The notes beneath the pieces are model-generated. The model was not told the DNA's origin. It ran no database searches and worked only from the letters and a program-made list of their open reading frames with translations. Position numbers and translations under genes: made by a program. Positions 1-7,946 of a stretch of DNA of 64,000 nt are shown in pieces (position 1 is the first letter of the stretch; every line of letters starts with the position of its first letter). The DNA comes from Actinomadura craniellae (lineage in GTDB: Bacteria; Actinomycetota; Actinomycetes; Streptosporangiales; Streptosporangiaceae), in contig NZ_QLYX01000022.1 in NCBI RefSeq assembly GCF_003289645.1, forward strand, positions 1-64,000, given 5' to 3'.

Positions 1-365
1 CCACCTTCCTCGTCCAGCACTGGCTGGGCGCCGAAGGCATGCCACGCCGCTACGCCGACTACGCCAACGAATTCACCGCACTCAACGCCATCTCCAGCGC
101 CGGCGCCTTCCTCCTAGGCGTATCGACCCTGCCGTTCCTGTGGAACATCTGGCACACCGCCCGGAAAGCGCCACGCGTCCGCGTCGACGACCCCTGGGTG
201 TACAGCAACTCGCTGGAATGGGCGACCTCCTGCCCACCACCCCGGCACAACTTCACCGCGATCCCACGGATCAGATCGGAACGGCCCGCCTTCGACCTGC
301 ACCACCCGCACACCGGGGTGCGGCCCGCCCTCGCCGGAAGAGCCGGACCGGAGGAGGAAGGCTGA
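1..365 (+). CDS. ctaD: Cytochrome c oxidase subunit I, C-terminal part (cut by window edge)
   Basis: Subunit I of the aa3-type terminal oxidase holds the haem a and haem a3/CuB centres and reduces O2 in the cytoplasmic membrane. Only the last ~120 codons are present; the reading frame is open to base 3 and the start lies outside the window. The visible part matches the actinobacterial CtaD tail: a glycine-rich last membrane helix with [15 protein letters not shown], followed by [16 protein letters not shown] and [19 protein letters not shown], the conserved cytoplasmic end. The catalytic histidines lie upstream and cannot be checked. The stop is TGA at 363-365, followed by a small inverted repeat that may be the terminator. 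Identification is firm; completeness is unknown. Confidence 0.93.
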   Translation, partial: TFLVQHWLGAEGMPRRYADYANEFTALNAISSAGAFLLGVSTLPFLWNIWHTARKAPRVRVDDPWVYSNSLEWATSCPPPRHNFTAIPRIRSERPAFDLHHPHTGVRPALAGRAGPEEEG

Positions 366-682
366 CCCCGCCCACCGTTCCGGATCGGGGCCCGGGAACG
401 GCTTCCGGCACGAACGGCACCACGTAGCCGGACCCGCGCCGATGTGGCGGCGACACCGGAACCCGCCCTTCCGCTGTGGCGGGTGACAGAAATTCCACGG
501 CCCGGTGGCCTTGCATTTATCCGATGTTACGGTCAGGCCGGTGAGACCGTTTCCCGTAGCCGGGAAGCGGAATCGTTTCCCAGGCATGCCGAAAACGCAA
601 AGGCCCCGATTTCCCACCCCCGTGGAGCCGTGCGACATCAATGGCGGCTCCTCTCCCGCGGCCCCGACCGAGGAGAAGGCTC
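366..682. other. Intergenic stretch, no gene seen
   Basis: This 317-bp gap holds the putative ctaD terminator and, nearer the next gene, a short perfect hairpin TTCCCG (551-556) / CGGGAA (561-566) in a locally lower-GC stretch (about 505-600) that may be the promoter and leader of the beta-helix gene. I looked for a c-di-AMP (ydaO-type) riboswitch, which often precedes secreted actinobacterial proteins, and could not support one. No reading frame here looks like a gene. Confidence 0.5.
375..401 (+). terminator. Possible terminator after ctaD
   Basis: Ten bases after the ctaD stop, CCGTTCC (375-381) pairs with GGAACGG (395-401) around a GC-rich 13-nt loop. There is no T-run, which is normal in GC-rich actinomycetes. 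The role is inferred from position. Confidence 0.4.
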
Positions 683-1873
683 ATGCCGGCCCCCGCCGAG
701 ATTTCCAGCAGAACGTCCCGCCCGCCGTTCCCGCGACGCTCCGGCATCGCCCGGTGCGCGGCCGGCGCGCTGCTCGCCTCCGGTGCGGTCGCCGGCCCGC
801 TGGCGTCGCCCGCCTCCGCCGCCTGCGGCGACCGCGCCTACAACGCCGTGGTGCAGCGGAGCCTCACCTCGTGGACCGCCAGTAACGGCGGCTCCACCGT
901 CTACCGCGGCTCCGACTTCCGGGCGGCCGTGCAGGCGGCGATCGACAGCCTCCGGCCGGGGCGCACCGCCAAGGAATGGGTGCTGGTGAACGGCAACGGC
1001 TCGATGAGCGCAGGGAGCCGGATCTCGCTGCGCGACCACACCGGGATCGACCTCTGCGGCACCGTCAACGTCACCGGCTCCGGATCCGGCGACAACGCGC
1101 CGATCTACGCCCGCGACGTGCGCGACGTCGAGGTCGGGTACCTCAGCCTCACCGGCCGGCCGCTGTACGGGATCTTCATGCGCAACGTCCAGGACGTGGT
1201 CCTCGGCGATATCCAGTTGCGCGTCTCCGGCGGGCTGGGCGTCCGGATCGACAACCACGGCAACCGCGGCGTGCGGTCCCGCAACATCCGGATCGGCCAG
1301 GTGTACGCGTCGGGAACGAGCTCGCACGGGGTGGAGACCTACGGGGTCGACGGCCTGAGCATCGACCGGGTGACCGCCCGCGACACCGGCGAGTCCGGGC
1401 TGCTGCTGAACGACACCGTCAACGCCACGGTGGGCCGGGTCGACGCCGACGGCGCCGGCACCGGCACCGGGTACGCCGCGCTGCGCTTCGCCAACCGCAA
1501 CGGCCGGATCGGCGGCGGCTATCCCACCAACATCCGGGTCGGCAGCGTCAAGGCCCGGGGCGGCGGCCGGGGCGTCTTCTGCGTCTCCGAGAGCGGCGGC
1601 GCCGTGATCGACGAGGTGGACATCGCCGACACGGGAAGCAACGCCATCCTGCTGGAGAACTGCTACAACATGACGATTGCCGGCCGGTCGGGAACGGTGA
1701 GCGGGGGCGGCGAGATCCGCATCGCCGGCCGCACCGAGTTCCCGCCGTCCCGGGACATCACCCTGAGCAACCTGACGGTGCGGAACACCACTATCCGGTG
1801 GAGCCCCTGCACCGGGAGCAACATCGTCCTGCGCAACGTCACCCGGCAGAACTCGGCCCTCCACTGGTGCTGA
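683..1873 (+). CDS. Secreted right-handed parallel beta-helix protein
   Basis: A 396-aa exported protein. The ATG at 683 is chosen over an upstream ATG at 641 because AGGAGAAGG (671-679) sits just before it. The N-terminus is a typical signal peptide: basic RR region, hydrophobic stretch about residues 22-41, and an ASPASA signal-peptidase site near residue 46. The mature part is a long series of short repeats rich in N, G, V and I (for example VGYLSLTGRPLYGI, SRNIRIGQVYASG, TVGRVDADGAGTG) as in PbH1/pectate-lyase-superfold proteins, which often bind or cleave polysaccharides. Several cysteines (DLCGT, VFCVS, ENCYN, SPCTG, final HWC) could form disulfides outside the cell. No catalytic set is recognisable, so lyase activity is not claimed. 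Confidence 0.75.
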   Translation: MPAPAEISSRTSRPPFPRRSGIARCAAGALLASGAVAGPLASPASAACGDRAYNAVVQRSLTSWTASNGGSTVYRGSDFRAAVQAAIDSLRPGRTAKEWVLVNGNGSMSAGSRISLRDHTGIDLCGTVNVTGSGSGDNAPIYARDVRDVEVGYLSLTGRPLYGIFMRNVQDVVLGDIQLRVSGGLGVRIDNHGNRGVRSRNIRIGQVYASGTSSHGVETYGVDGLSIDRVTARDTGESGLLLNDTVNATVGRVDADGAGTGTGYAALRFANRNGRIGGGYPTNIRVGSVKARGGGRGVFCVSESGGAVIDEVDIADTGSNAILLENCYNMTIAGRSGTVSGGGEIRIAGRTEFPPSRDITLSNLTVRNTTIRWSPCTGSNIVLRNVTRQNSALHWC

Positions 1874-2216
1874 CCCCCACCGGACGCCCGTGCGCCGCAC
1901 CGGGGGCGGGACCGGCGCGGCGCACGGGGTGGCGTCCACGGATCGCCGTGGGTGGACCGTTCCACCAGCAGAGGCGGACATCGCGGACATACAACCCGAT
2001 CTTGGTGAGATGGGTCACATCACCCCAACGCGCTGCGAGTTCCACCCCCTGCCGAAACCACAGGTCACGGCGACGGGTTAAAGATTTCATCGAAGGCGCA
2101 CGGCCCATCCTGGTAATGAATTTATAGAAATGGATGTGCTAGACCCATCGGAGATTCACGAGAAAGCGCGGGAAGGCGTCGCGGGAGCGGCGCGCCCGCA
2201 CGTGGAGAGGATTCCC
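1874..2216. other. Intergenic stretch with terminator and probable promoter
   Basis: The first third is the beta-helix terminator. The last ~170 bases are clearly lower in GC (TTAAAGATTTC near 2078, TGAATTTATAG near 2115) and probably hold the promoter of the oxygenase cassette, but no convincing -35/-10 pair could be set. An in-frame ATG at 2130 would lengthen the oxygenase by 29 residues, but it has no ribosome site. Confidence 0.45.
1882..1937 (+). terminator. Strong hairpin terminator after beta-helix gene
   Basis: GGACGCC (1882-1888) and CGTGCGCCGC (1889-1898) pair with GCGGCGCACG (1917-1926) and GGCGTCC (1931-1937), giving a 17-bp stem interrupted by one 4-nt bulge. It lies 9 bases after the TGA of the beta-helix gene. 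Confidence 0.7.
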
Positions 2217-3086
2217 ATGGGCACATCGGATGCTCGACTGGTCGGACAGGTGGTCGACACGACCCGCTATCCCCTGTCGGACCCCACGAGTGCCGATTGG
2301 CAGGCCGTGGTTTCCCGCACCCGGCAGGAGCTGCAGAATTCCGGATGCAGCGTGCTGCCCGACTTCATCCGGCCCGCGCTCCAGGAGGCATTGCAGTGGG
2401 AATGCGCGAAGATCGCCTCGCAGGCACATTACGAGGTGGAGACGGTCAATGCCTACAACATCGCCACCGACTCGTCGCTGCCGGCCGACCACCCGGGCCG
2501 TATCGCCATTCAGCGTGGTAACGCCTTCGTGGCACGCGACCACATCCCCGCCGACTTCATCGTCCACCGGCTCTACACCAGCGGGTTGTTCCAGCGCTTC
2601 GTCGCCGACTGCTTCGGGCTGCCACGCGTGCACGAACTGGCCGACCCCCTGTCCGGGCTGTGCCTCAACGTCGTCAACCCGGGCATGGAGCACCCCTGGC
2701 ACTTCGACACCAACGAGTTCACGGTCAGCCTGCTCACCCAGCGGGCGCAGGCCGGCGGCGTCTTCGAGTACTGCCCGAACATCAGGTCCGCGCAGGCGGA
2801 GAACTTCGCCGACGTCCGGTCCGTGCTGACCGGCCACGGCGAGCACCTGACCCACCGGCTCACCCTGCGCCCGGGCGACCTCCAGCTCTTCAAGGGCCGT
2901 TACTCGCTGCACCGGGTGAGCCCGGTGGCGGGCGACACGGCCCGGCACACGGCGATCTTCGCCTACAGCGAGCGCCCCGGAGTCGTCGGCAGCGTGACCC
3001 GCACGAAGCAGCTCTTCGGCCGTGTCCTGCCCGAGCACCTGGCGGCCGAACGGCGCGCCGTACGCGTCGACCAGCTCCTGGATTGA
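2217..3086 (+). CDS. Fe(II)/2-oxoglutarate-dependent oxygenase (ArpA/BesD-like fold)
   Basis: A 289-aa enzyme. The ATG at 2217 is preceded by GGAGAGG (2204-2210). The metal triad is visible: H162 and D164 in HPWHFDTNEF and H232 in YSLHRVSP, with R243 in DTARHTAIFAY as the likely 2-oxoglutarate ligand. The PWHFDTNEFTVSLLTQ and FEYCPNIRS blocks resemble the group annotated as ArpA-like or BesD-like, whose known members hydroxylate or halogenate free amino acids such as lysine. Radical halogenases of that group have glycine or alanine where this protein keeps D164, so hydroxylation is expected. It is first of three same-strand genes; a methyltransferase follows after 57 bp and an overlapping acyltransferase after that. 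The substrate is unknown; a free amino acid or its betaine is an inference from neighbours. Confidence 0.8.
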   Translation: MGTSDARLVGQVVDTTRYPLSDPTSADWQAVVSRTRQELQNSGCSVLPDFIRPALQEALQWECAKIASQAHYEVETVNAYNIATDSSLPADHPGRIAIQRGNAFVARDHIPADFIVHRLYTSGLFQRFVADCFGLPRVHELADPLSGLCLNVVNPGMEHPWHFDTNEFTVSLLTQRAQAGGVFEYCPNIRSAQAENFADVRSVLTGHGEHLTHRLTLRPGDLQLFKGRYSLHRVSPVAGDTARHTAIFAYSERPGVVGSVTRTKQLFGRVLPEHLAAERRAVRVDQLLD

Positions 3087-3143
3087 GCACGGCCTAGGGG
3101 TTCCGAACCGCCGTCGATCCGCGATCCAACGAGGACACACCCC

Positions 3144-4028
3144 GTGCGCGTTGACACAACCGGAAAAGTCTCCCTCGACCACATCTACACGAGCCCCGAC
3201 CCGCGCGACTACTTCGGCACCCTGCGCGGGCTCGACTACCAGATCCCGCAGCTCGCCAAGCCCTACTTCGCCCGGCTCATCCGGGAGTACCGGCAGGCGC
3301 GGCGCGTCCCGGTGGCGAACGTCCTGGACATCGGCTGCTCCTACGGCATCAACGCGGCCCTGCTGCGATGCGACGCCACGATGGACGAGCTGTACGAGCG
3401 CTATGCCGGCCCCGACGCCGCCGGGTACACCCGCGACTCCCTACTGGCCCGCGACCGGCGGCTGGTCCGCGCCCGCGGCCACCTGGAGCAGGCCCGGTTC
3501 ATCGGCCTCGACACCTCCCACCACGCCCTGTCGTACGCGCTCGCGGCCGGCTTCCTCGACGCCGCGGTACACGCCGACCTGGAGGGCCGGGATCCCACGG
3601 AGCAGGAACGCGGCCGGCTCGCCACGGCGGACCTCGTCGTCTCCACGGGCTGCCTCGGCTACGTCACCGAAAAAACCCTCTCCCGGGTGATCGCCGCGCA
3701 TGGCGAGCGGCTGCCGTGGATGGCGCACTTCGTGTTGCGGATGTTCCCCTTCGACCCCGTGGCGGAATGCCTGGCCGAGGCCGGGTACGAAACCGCACGC
3801 GTCGACCGGGTCTTCGCACAGCGGCAGTTCGCCACCGCACAGGAGCAGGCGCTCGTCCTGGACCGGCTCGCGGACGTCGGCGTCGATCCGCGCGGCCTGG
3901 AAAGCGACGGCCGGCTGTACGCACAGCTCTACATCTCTCGCCCGCGGGGCACGAAAGACTGCACGACGATGGACCTCGCGCCGCCCAGGAAGCAGCCCCC
4001 GAACCGTCCAGATCGAGGATCGACATGA
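3144..4028 (+). CDS. Class I SAM-dependent methyltransferase
   Basis: A 294-aa protein starting at GTG 3144 behind GAGGA (3131-3135). It has the Rossmann SAM-binding core: motif I VLDIGCSYGINAALL about residues 54-68, an acidic strand-2 end in FIGLDTSHHAL, and LVVSTGCLGYVTE as strand 4. The fold is clear, but I do not recognise a subfamily with known substrate. The TGA stop (4026-4028) overlaps the ATG of the acyltransferase in ATGA, so the two are translationally coupled and presumably act in one pathway. Next to a hydroxylase and a carnitine-type acyltransferase, N-methylation of an amino acid to a betaine is a reasonable but unproven role. The C-terminal ~25 residues are polar and probably disordered. 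Confidence 0.75.
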   Translation: MRVDTTGKVSLDHIYTSPDPRDYFGTLRGLDYQIPQLAKPYFARLIREYRQARRVPVANVLDIGCSYGINAALLRCDATMDELYERYAGPDAAGYTRDSLLARDRRLVRARGHLEQARFIGLDTSHHALSYALAAGFLDAAVHADLEGRDPTEQERGRLATADLVVSTGCLGYVTEKTLSRVIAAHGERLPWMAHFVLRMFPFDPVAECLAEAGYETARVDRVFAQRQFATAQEQALVLDRLADVGVDPRGLESDGRLYAQLYISRPRGTKDCTTMDLAPPRKQPPNRPDRGST

Positions 4029-5863
4029 CCAGTGGCCAGAACACCACCTTCGCCTACGAGGACAGCCTGCCGCGCATTCCCCTGCCCACCCTGGAGGAGA
4101 GCTGCGCGCGGTTCCTCGAATGGTGCGCGCCGTTGCTGACCCCCGATCAGCTGGCGGCCACCGAGGCCGAGGTCGCCGCGTTCCTCCGGCCGGACGGCCC
4201 CGCCCGCCGGCTGCACGCGGCGCTCCAGGAGTACGACGCGCAGGAGGGCGTGCACAGCTGGCTCGACACCTTCTGGCCGTACCGGTACCTGGGCCGCCGT
4301 GACCGCATCGCGCTCAACGCGAACTTCATCTTCCTGTTCCAGGACACCGGGCAGAGCCAGGTCGAGCGGGCGGCCGGGCTCGTCGCCTCGGCCGTCGGCT
4401 ACAAGCTGCTGCTCGACGACGAGCGCATCCCGCCGGTCGTCCAGCGGGGCCGGCCGCTGTCGATGGAGCAGAACAAGTTCCTGTTCTCCACCACCCGGAT
4501 CCCCGGTCCCGTGCAGGACACCGTCCGCGCGCCCTACAGCGAGGAGTGGCCGGGGCCGTCCCGGGCACGGCACATCCTGGTCTTCCACCGGGGCAACATG
4601 TTCCGCCTGGACGTGCTGGGGCCGGACGGCCGGCCGTACTCCCCGGGCGACCTCGCCGCCGGGCTGCACGCGATCATGAAGGCCGGGGCGGCTCCGGCCG
4701 CGCCGGGCACGTCCGTCGGGCACCTCACCACCAAGGCCCGGGCCGAGTGGGCGGCCAGCCGGGAGGCGCTGCTCACCCACCCGGGCAACGCGGACGCGCT
4801 GGAGACGGTGGAGACCGCACTGTTCTGCCTGTGCCTGGAGGACCTCGTCCCGGCGGACGACCTCGCGGCGTGCGACCACCTGCTGCACGGCGACGGCGGC
4901 AACCGGTGGTTCGACAAGGCCGTGTCCCTGATCGTCTTCGCGGACGGCCAGGCGGGCATCAACGTGGAGCACTGCGGCCTGGACGGCACCACGATCCTCA
5001 GCTTCGTCGACACCATCCTGGGCTCCCCGGCCGGGGAGCACCCGGAAGCCCCCGCCCAGGGCGAGCCCGACTTCCGGCCGGTGGAGTTCGCGCTCGACGA
5101 CGCGCTGCGGGCCGACGTCCAGGCCGCCGCCGACGCGTTCGCCGCCTACGGGGCGGCCACCGCCGCCACCACCGTGTCGTTCGAGGACTTCGGCGCGAAC
5201 CACGCCAAGGAGCTGGGCGTGTCACCGGACGCGTTCGTGCAGCTGGCCTACCAGCTCGCGCACCGGCGGGCCAAGGGGCTGGTCGGCGCCACCTACGAGT
5301 CGATCGCCACCCGGCAGTACCGCCGCGGGCGCACCGAGGCGATGCGCGTCGTCACCCCCGAGGTGGTGCGGTTCGTCACCGCGATGGACGACCCCGCCGC
5401 CGACCCGGCGACCCGCCGGGCCGCGTTCCTGGCCGCCGCCGCCAAGCACGTGGCGCGGGCCAAGGAGTGCCAGGCCGGGCAGGCGCCCGAGCAGCACCTG
5501 TGGGAACTGCAGCTCATCGCGCAGCGGCGCGGCGCCGAACTGGGCGTGACCGAACCGCTCGCGCTGTACGAGACGCCCGGCTGGACCGTCATGCGGGACG
5601 ACTACCTGAGCACCAGCTCCGCGCCGTCCACCAACATCCGGTACTTCGGTTTCGGCGCGACCAGCGAGAAGTGCATCGGCATCGCCTACGTGCTGCTCCC
5701 CCAGCGGTTCAACATCTACCTGAGCACGCCCCGCCCGGTCGCCGACGCGATGTTCACGTTCGCCGACCGGCTCCGCGAGGCGATCGGCGAGCTGCGCCAA
5801 CTGCTCGCCGCCACGCCTCCGGAGCCGGACGCGCACGGCGAAATGGCAGGCCGAGCCGGCTGA
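4025..5863 (+). CDS. Choline/carnitine O-acyltransferase family protein
   Basis: A 612-aa protein of the usual carnitine acyltransferase length. The family moves acyl groups between CoA and the hydroxyl of carnitine or choline. The ATG at 4025 overlaps the upstream stop (ATGA), with GAGGA just before. All signature blocks are present: catalytic histidine H316 in INVEHCGLDGTTILSF, the CoA/substrate block TYESIATRQYRRGRTEAMR, and the STSSAPSTNIRYFGFG block matching the STS motif that contacts the carboxylate and quaternary ammonium of carnitine. Such enzymes are uncommon in bacteria. The fused operon with an amino-acid-type hydroxylase and a methyltransferase suggests that the cell makes its own hydroxylated betaine acceptor rather than importing carnitine. 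No signal peptide or membrane segment is seen, so it should be cytoplasmic. Confidence 0.88.
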   Translation: MTSGQNTTFAYEDSLPRIPLPTLEESCARFLEWCAPLLTPDQLAATEAEVAAFLRPDGPARRLHAALQEYDAQEGVHSWLDTFWPYRYLGRRDRIALNANFIFLFQDTGQSQVERAAGLVASAVGYKLLLDDERIPPVVQRGRPLSMEQNKFLFSTTRIPGPVQDTVRAPYSEEWPGPSRARHILVFHRGNMFRLDVLGPDGRPYSPGDLAAGLHAIMKAGAAPAAPGTSVGHLTTKARAEWAASREALLTHPGNADALETVETALFCLCLEDLVPADDLAACDHLLHGDGGNRWFDKAVSLIVFADGQAGINVEHCGLDGTTILSFVDTILGSPAGEHPEAPAQGEPDFRPVEFALDDALRADVQAAADAFAAYGAATAATTVSFEDFGANHAKELGVSPDAFVQLAYQLAHRRAKGLVGATYESIATRQYRRGRTEAMRVVTPEVVRFVTAMDDPAADPATRRAAFLAAAAKHVARAKECQAGQAPEQHLWELQLIAQRRGAELGVTEPLALYETPGWTVMRDDYLSTSSAPSTNIRYFGFGATSEKCIGIAYVLLPQRFNIYLSTPRPVADAMFTFADRLREAIGELRQLLAATPPEPDAHGEMAGRAG

Positions 5864-5898
5864 AGCCCGTCCCGAAGTAAGGCCAGAAGCCTCCCTCC

Positions 5899-5983
5899 GG
5901 TACCGGCCGCACCCGCCCCCAGAGGAGTTCCTGCCAGCGTGATCACGCTGGCAGGAGCCCTGGGGACGGGCGCGGCCGGTACC
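5899..5983 (+). repeat. Large nested inverted repeat (probable terminator or regulatory structure)
   Basis: Outer arms 5899-5922 and 5960-5983 (24 bp each, beginning GGTACCGGCCGC) pair with two mismatches. Inside lies a perfect 26-bp palindrome, 5930-5955, centred on GTGATCAC with CCTGCCAGCG arms. The whole structure begins 36 bp after the acyltransferase stop and ends 100 bp before the next gene. It can fold as a long hairpin in RNA (terminator), while the palindromic core also looks like a dimeric repressor site. Confidence 0.6.
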
Positions 5984-6047
5984 GGTACGGCCGGGGCGGG
6001 CGGAAAACTCCTTGCGGCCCGGAACCGGGGGCTGCCACCATCGGGGC

Positions 6048-6086
6048 ATGATCGAAAGTAAAGGCGGCCTCGAAGTCGCCCGATGA
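6048..6086 (+). CDS. Possible 12-codon leader ORF
   Basis: ATG at 6048 opens a 12-residue frame (MIESKGGLEVAR) whose TGA at 6084-6086 overlaps the ATG at 6083 of the DUF6745-like gene in ATGA. The downstream start has no clear ribosome site of its own, so translation might be coupled through this leader. The leader itself has only a weak GGGG upstream. Alternatively it is chance. Confidence 0.25.
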   Translation: MIESKGGLEVAR

Positions 6087-7306
6087 GCGGCCCGGCCACC
6101 GACTCCCGGCACCTGCACCTGGCGATCGGGATTCGCGATGAGTGGCTGAACCACGGACTGTCCACCTCCTCCGCCGACCGATCCACCGCCGAAGCGGCCA
6201 TCACCGGCCTGTACCGGCTGATCGGGGCGGCGCCGCCCCGTTTCGTGTGGGTCGACTCCCCCGGCGCCGCACTCGCCGTCGGGCCGGACATCGGCTCCGG
6301 CCCCTCCCCGAGACGGCTACGCGCGATCTCCGCACCGAACACCCTGGCCGGCTGGCCGCTCGCCTCCCGGCTGGCTTCACTGCTGTCCACCCTGCGCGAC
6401 GAACTCGACCGGCACATCGACCACAGGACGGCGTCCAGGCGCCCGCCACCGGCCGGCGACCCGGCGACGTCCATCCTGTTCCAGTCCCCGCAGGAGGCCC
6501 TAGACCGGGGCGCCGACCTGGAATCCCTCCTGGACGTCACGGTGCGGGACTCGCTGCGCGGTTCCCTGCACGACGCCGTCGGCGCGCCACTGCGCACCGC
6601 CTTCACCGAGCAGGGCCACGTCCCGCCCAGCCTCACCTGGTACGGGCAGCACGACGCCCACTGGATCGCCCGCTACGACGTCCGGCGCCGGCTCGGCAGG
6701 TTCACCGTCCGGCCGAAGGTCGGCCGCGAACTCGACCTGTGGGCCGCGGTGGCGCGCTCGTGCGGCTGGTGGTGGCCCGCCGACGGGATCTGCGTCGTGT
6801 CCGAGCGGCCGGCGGCCGTCCACGTCGAACCGCTCCCCGGCGCCCTGCACGGCGAGGTCCGGCTGCACCACGACGACGGCCCGGCCGTGCGCTATCGCGA
6901 CGGGTGGGGCGTGCACGCGCTGCACGGCACCCACGTACCGGACTGGGTCGTCGACGACCCGACCGTGGAGCGGATCCTCCGCGAGCGGAACGTGGAGGTG
7001 CGCCGCTCCGCCATCGAGCGGATCGGCTGGCAGACCTACCTCGACCGGGCCGGGCTGCACCTGGTGGGGACGGCTCCCGACCCCGGCAACCCGGGCTGCG
7101 AACTGCGCCTGTACGACGTGCCGCCCATGGCGTGGGGCCCGCCGGCGCGGGTGCTGCTCGCCGTCAACGGCTCGGTCGAGCGGGACGGCCGGCGCCGCCG
7201 GTACGGGCTGACCGTCCCGGCGAACCTCGAGGACCCGATCGCGGCCGCCGGCTGGACGTACGGCCTGTCCGGCGAGCAGTACGCCCGGCTGATCCGCCGC
7301 ACCTGA
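6083..7306 (+). CDS. DUF6745-like protein of unknown function
   Basis: A 407-aa soluble protein. It resembles the uncharacterised actinobacterial DUF6745 group: a variable N-terminal half with W-rich blocks (RSCGWWWPADGICVVSERP), then VRLHHDDGPAVRYRDGWGVH, HGTHVPDWVVDDPTVERIL, and NVEVRRSAIERIGWQTYL, followed by a beta-rich tail with LYDVPPMAWGPPARVLLAVN. No enzyme motif is visible. The gene is followed after 48 bp by a small protein, and the two probably form an operon. The start at 6083 lacks a good ribosome site. The family assignment is from memory of the conserved blocks and is moderately sure; the function is unknown. Confidence 0.6.
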   Translation: MSGPATDSRHLHLAIGIRDEWLNHGLSTSSADRSTAEAAITGLYRLIGAAPPRFVWVDSPGAALAVGPDIGSGPSPRRLRAISAPNTLAGWPLASRLASLLSTLRDELDRHIDHRTASRRPPPAGDPATSILFQSPQEALDRGADLESLLDVTVRDSLRGSLHDAVGAPLRTAFTEQGHVPPSLTWYGQHDAHWIARYDVRRRLGRFTVRPKVGRELDLWAAVARSCGWWWPADGICVVSERPAAVHVEPLPGALHGEVRLHHDDGPAVRYRDGWGVHALHGTHVPDWVVDDPTVERILRERNVEVRRSAIERIGWQTYLDRAGLHLVGTAPDPGNPGCELRLYDVPPMAWGPPARVLLAVNGSVERDGRRRRYGLTVPANLEDPIAAAGWTYGLSGEQYARLIRRT

Positions 7307-7354
7307 ACACCGGCCGAACGCCGGAACCGAACCGACGAACCCGAGGTGATGAAC

Positions 7355-7828
7355 ATGACCGTGACCCTTGCCGATCTCACCGCCCGCACCGGCCTCGACG
7401 TCCTCGACCATCTGGAGCGGGAGGCGACCGTCCCCGTCATCGACGGGCTCCAGGCCCAGGGCGACCTGATCGTCGTACCGCTCGCGCTCGTCGCGGGCCA
7501 GGTCGCCGCCTATGGGTGGGCGCACTGGCGCGCGGTGCCTCCGGAGGGGGTGGAGTTGCTGCGCAGCGCGTCCGGCGGCAACCCGCATACCCTCGTCGCC
7601 GACCCCGGGGCCTGCCGGTGGACCACCAACGTGGGCGACGCCGAGCAACTCGCCCTCGGCATGATCGAGGCCACCGGGCCCGCCTACCTGATCCACCCGG
7701 AGCACGGCGGCACCGGCCTCGCGCCGGGCTCCTACGTGATCCGCCGCCAGCGGGAGGGCACGCGCGACGTCCCCCGCCGCAGGTTCGGCCCGAGCGCGGG
7801 CGCCTCCGTCTGGCTCATCGCCGACTGA
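7355..7828 (+). CDS. Hypothetical protein paired with DUF6745-like gene
   Basis: A 157-aa soluble protein with no motif I recognise. ATG 7355 is preferred over ATG 7349 and GTG 7346 because GAGG at 7343-7346 is then 8 bases away. It has a hydrophobic middle (LIVVPLALVAGQVAAYG) followed by HWRAVPPEGVELLRSASGG, and a G- and Y-rich end (HPEHGGTGLAPGSYVIRRQ). The segment around residues 110-150 reads like a beta-strand-rich globular domain. Being the last gene before the DGPF/sigma operon and close behind the DUF6745-like gene, it probably shares the latter's transcript. Its role is unknown. Confidence 0.6.
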   Translation: MTVTLADLTARTGLDVLDHLEREATVPVIDGLQAQGDLIVVPLALVAGQVAAYGWAHWRAVPPEGVELLRSASGGNPHTLVADPGACRWTTNVGDAEQLALGMIEATGPAYLIHPEHGGTGLAPGSYVIRRQREGTRDVPRRRFGPSAGASVWLIAD

Positions 7829-7868
7829 GCCGGGCCCGGAAAAAAAATCCGAACTCGTGTCGCGGGGA

Positions 7869-7896
7869 TGTCGAGGACGGCCGGGCCTGCTTCGAC
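7869..7896 (+). promoter_or_regulatory. ECF42-type promoter upstream of the DGPF/sigma operon
   Basis: TGTCGA at 7869-7874 is followed after 18 bp by CGAC at 7893-7896. As I recall, published ECF42 target promoters carry TGTCGA in the -35 region and CGA/TC in the -10 region, upstream of DGPF genes. The position 50 bp before the DGPF start fits an autoregulated operon. Confidence 0.55.
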
Positions 7897-7946
7897 CCCG
7901 GGTGACAGCGCCGCACGGGGCGGCGCCGGACACGAGGAGCCCGACC

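Noticed and set aside
366-682. c-di-AMP riboswitch before the secreted beta-helix protein
   Set aside because: Only short hairpins were found; the conserved ydaO-type sequence blocks could not be identified.
2217-3086. BesD-type radical halogenase
   Set aside because: The halogenase signature has Gly/Ala in place of the carboxylate; here D164 is present, so hydroxylase chemistry is more likely.
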